Source of the DNA: CAIJXV01 sp964497135
Lineage (GTDB): Bacteria > Verrucomicrobiota > Kiritimatiellia > CAIKKV01 > CAIJXV01
NCBI GenBank assembly: GCA_964497135.1
Contig: CAZCDO010000099.1
Location: 1 to 14,049 of the forward strand
Direction: 5' to 3'
DNA length: 14,049 nucleotides
Of the stretch, positions 13,035 through 14,049 are shown in pieces (positions within the stretch are counted from its first letter, which is position 1; the number at the start of each line of letters is the position of its first letter). The position numbers were made by a program, and so were the translations under genes. The notes beneath the pieces were generated by a model. That model searched no databases. It was not told where the DNA came from and worked only from the letters and a program-made list of their open reading frames with translations.

Positions 13035-14049
13035 ATGACCTTACCCAATCGCAATCTCTATACCGGCGACTGTACCTATCTGTTCAATAATAATATATAC
13101 AATCCCGGCGGTGGACCTTACACGGCCCGGGTATTTCACGATCATATCGCCCTCCTGGCCCGAAATGGGATCGACACTTATCTCTGTAACCCGCAGGCTC
13201 AAGGGAACTGGTGGCCCAGCCGGAGAATGCCCACGATTTTTGACGGTTATCGCAAAGGCGATCGCGATTTTTGCCGCAGCCACCTTCCCTGTATAGGGGG
13301 GCCGAGCGATTTGGAAAACCCGGCCTGGGTTGAAACGACCCTGAACAACCATGTGCGACTGCTGGATCATTATCTCGAACTGCAGGAGGCCGGGATCGAC
13401 TGGGTGGCGGAATGCGCGCGGGCTTGTCGTCAGCACGGTCTAGCCCCCTGGCTGACCATTCGCATGAATGATATGCACGGCTGCGAGAACCCGGCAAGTT
13501 ACTTCAACGCCCCCGTCTTCCGCGATCCCGCCAATCGGTTGACCGGCCGCCACATTGAGGGCACGCGCACCTATTTCGCCGGCCTGAATTACCTGCGGCC
13601 GGCGGTCCGTGAATTCATGCTGGGCACCATCCGCGAATTGGTGGAGGACTACGACTTTGAAGGGATCGAACTGGACTGGTTACGAAACCCGATCTGCTGC
13701 GAACCGAATGCCACCCAGGCACAGATCGATCAGATCATCGCTTTCCACGCCGAGGTGCGGGCATTGACCCAGGCCAAGGCAAAAAAAACAGGTCGGCCTT
13801 ATGCCCTGGGGTTGCGGGTACCCCCCGCCTTCGACCTACTGCGAAGCATCGGCCTTGACGTGCCGGCCATAGCCCAAGCCGGAATATTGGACTTTGTAAG
13901 TCCCAGTAATTTCTGGCAGACGACCTGGGATCTGCCCTATGACACCTACCGGACCCGACTGGGCTCCTCTATCACACTCTATGGCGTTATCGAATGTGCG
14001 GCCAATTGGGTGCCGTTCCTCGATGCCCATACCGGACTTCAGTCCTTCC
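13035..14049 (+). CDS. TIM-barrel glycosyl-hydrolase-like protein, 3' end cut by window edge
   Basis: The frame is open for 338 codons to the right edge. ATG 13035 lies 5 nt after AGAGGA. ATG 13032 would also be in frame but is only 2 nt from that site. The protein has the barrel pattern of family-10-like glycosylhydrolases (COG1649-like): LLARNGIDTYLCNPQAQ (residues 40-56), CRQHGLAPWLTIRMNDMHG (131-149), then DYDFEGIELDWLRNP (205-219), where Glu212 and Asp214 are the likely active-site acids. LGLRVPPAF (258-266) and DFVSPSNFW (286-294) mark later strands. Related proteins are common in Lentisphaerae and Planctomycetes, and their substrates are mostly unknown. There is no signal peptide at this start. 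The family is likely and the activity is unproven. Confidence 0.8.
   Translation, partial: MTLPNRNLYTGDCTYLFNNNIYNPGGGPYTARVFHDHIALLARNGIDTYLCNPQAQGNWWPSRRMPTIFDGYRKGDRDFCRSHLPCIGGPSDLENPAWVETTLNNHVRLLDHYLELQEAGIDWVAECARACRQHGLAPWLTIRMNDMHGCENPASYFNAPVFRDPANRLTGRHIEGTRTYFAGLNYLRPAVREFMLGTIRELVEDYDFEGIELDWLRNPICCEPNATQAQIDQIIAFHAEVRALTQAKAKKTGRPYALGLRVPPAFDLLRSIGLDVPAIAQAGILDFVSPSNFWQTTWDLPYDTYRTRLGSSITLYGVIECAANWVPFLDAHTGLQSF

Overview
The window is GC-rich bacterial chromosome, read mostly on the minus strand. Family resemblances point to the PVC superphylum, probably a Kiritimatiellota/Lentisphaerae/Verrucomicrobia-type genome. The evidence is a TIM-barrel glycosidase-like protein beside an SGNH hydrolase, a GHMP kinase of the kind common there, and short GC-rich palindromes in the intergenic DNA. 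The lineage is inferred from gene content and was not tested.

Layout. 1-838 (-): a GHMP-family sugar kinase cut by the left edge. 1031-1639 (-): a compact cation-efflux transporter of visibly lower GC, preceded by a short GNAT-like N-terminal remnant. 1743-3559 (-): two ATPases of an Opp/Dpp peptide ABC transporter (oppD then oppF, overlapping) with no permease in view. 3560-3725: a gap with two strong palindromes, one terminator-like. 3726-9645 (-): a tightly packed housekeeping operon rarA-fau-rny-ymdB-xseA-xseB, with junctions overlapping by 4 to 23 nt or separated by 3 nt. Directly upstream of rarA, at 9646-9827 (-), is a sequence with the fold and wording of 6S RNA (ssrS). 6S RNA next to fau/ygfA or rarA is a recurring bacterial arrangement.

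From about 9830 to 12120 the DNA looks accessory. There is a doubtful membrane ORF, about 700 bp of palindromes and a tandem repeat, and a nucleotidyltransferase-fold gene overlapping a 58-codon ORF. A collapsed pseudogene follows, in which the start and end of rsgA are joined across a large deletion and abut the end of a DUF4143-like protein. From 12120 rightward is a divergent pair, an SGNH hydrolase (-) and a TIM-barrel glycosidase-like protein (+) cut by the right edge, which looks like part of a glycan-use locus.

The housekeeping operon combines fork maintenance (RarA), folate repair (Fau), mRNA decay (RNase Y), a phosphodiesterase (YmdB) and exonuclease VII, under a probable stationary-phase RNA. 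The most notable items are the 6S RNA candidate whose 3' leg also carries the rarA ribosome binding site, the nucleotidyltransferase/58-aa pair, the rsgA collapse, and an inverted pair of palindromes that differ only by compensatory base changes.
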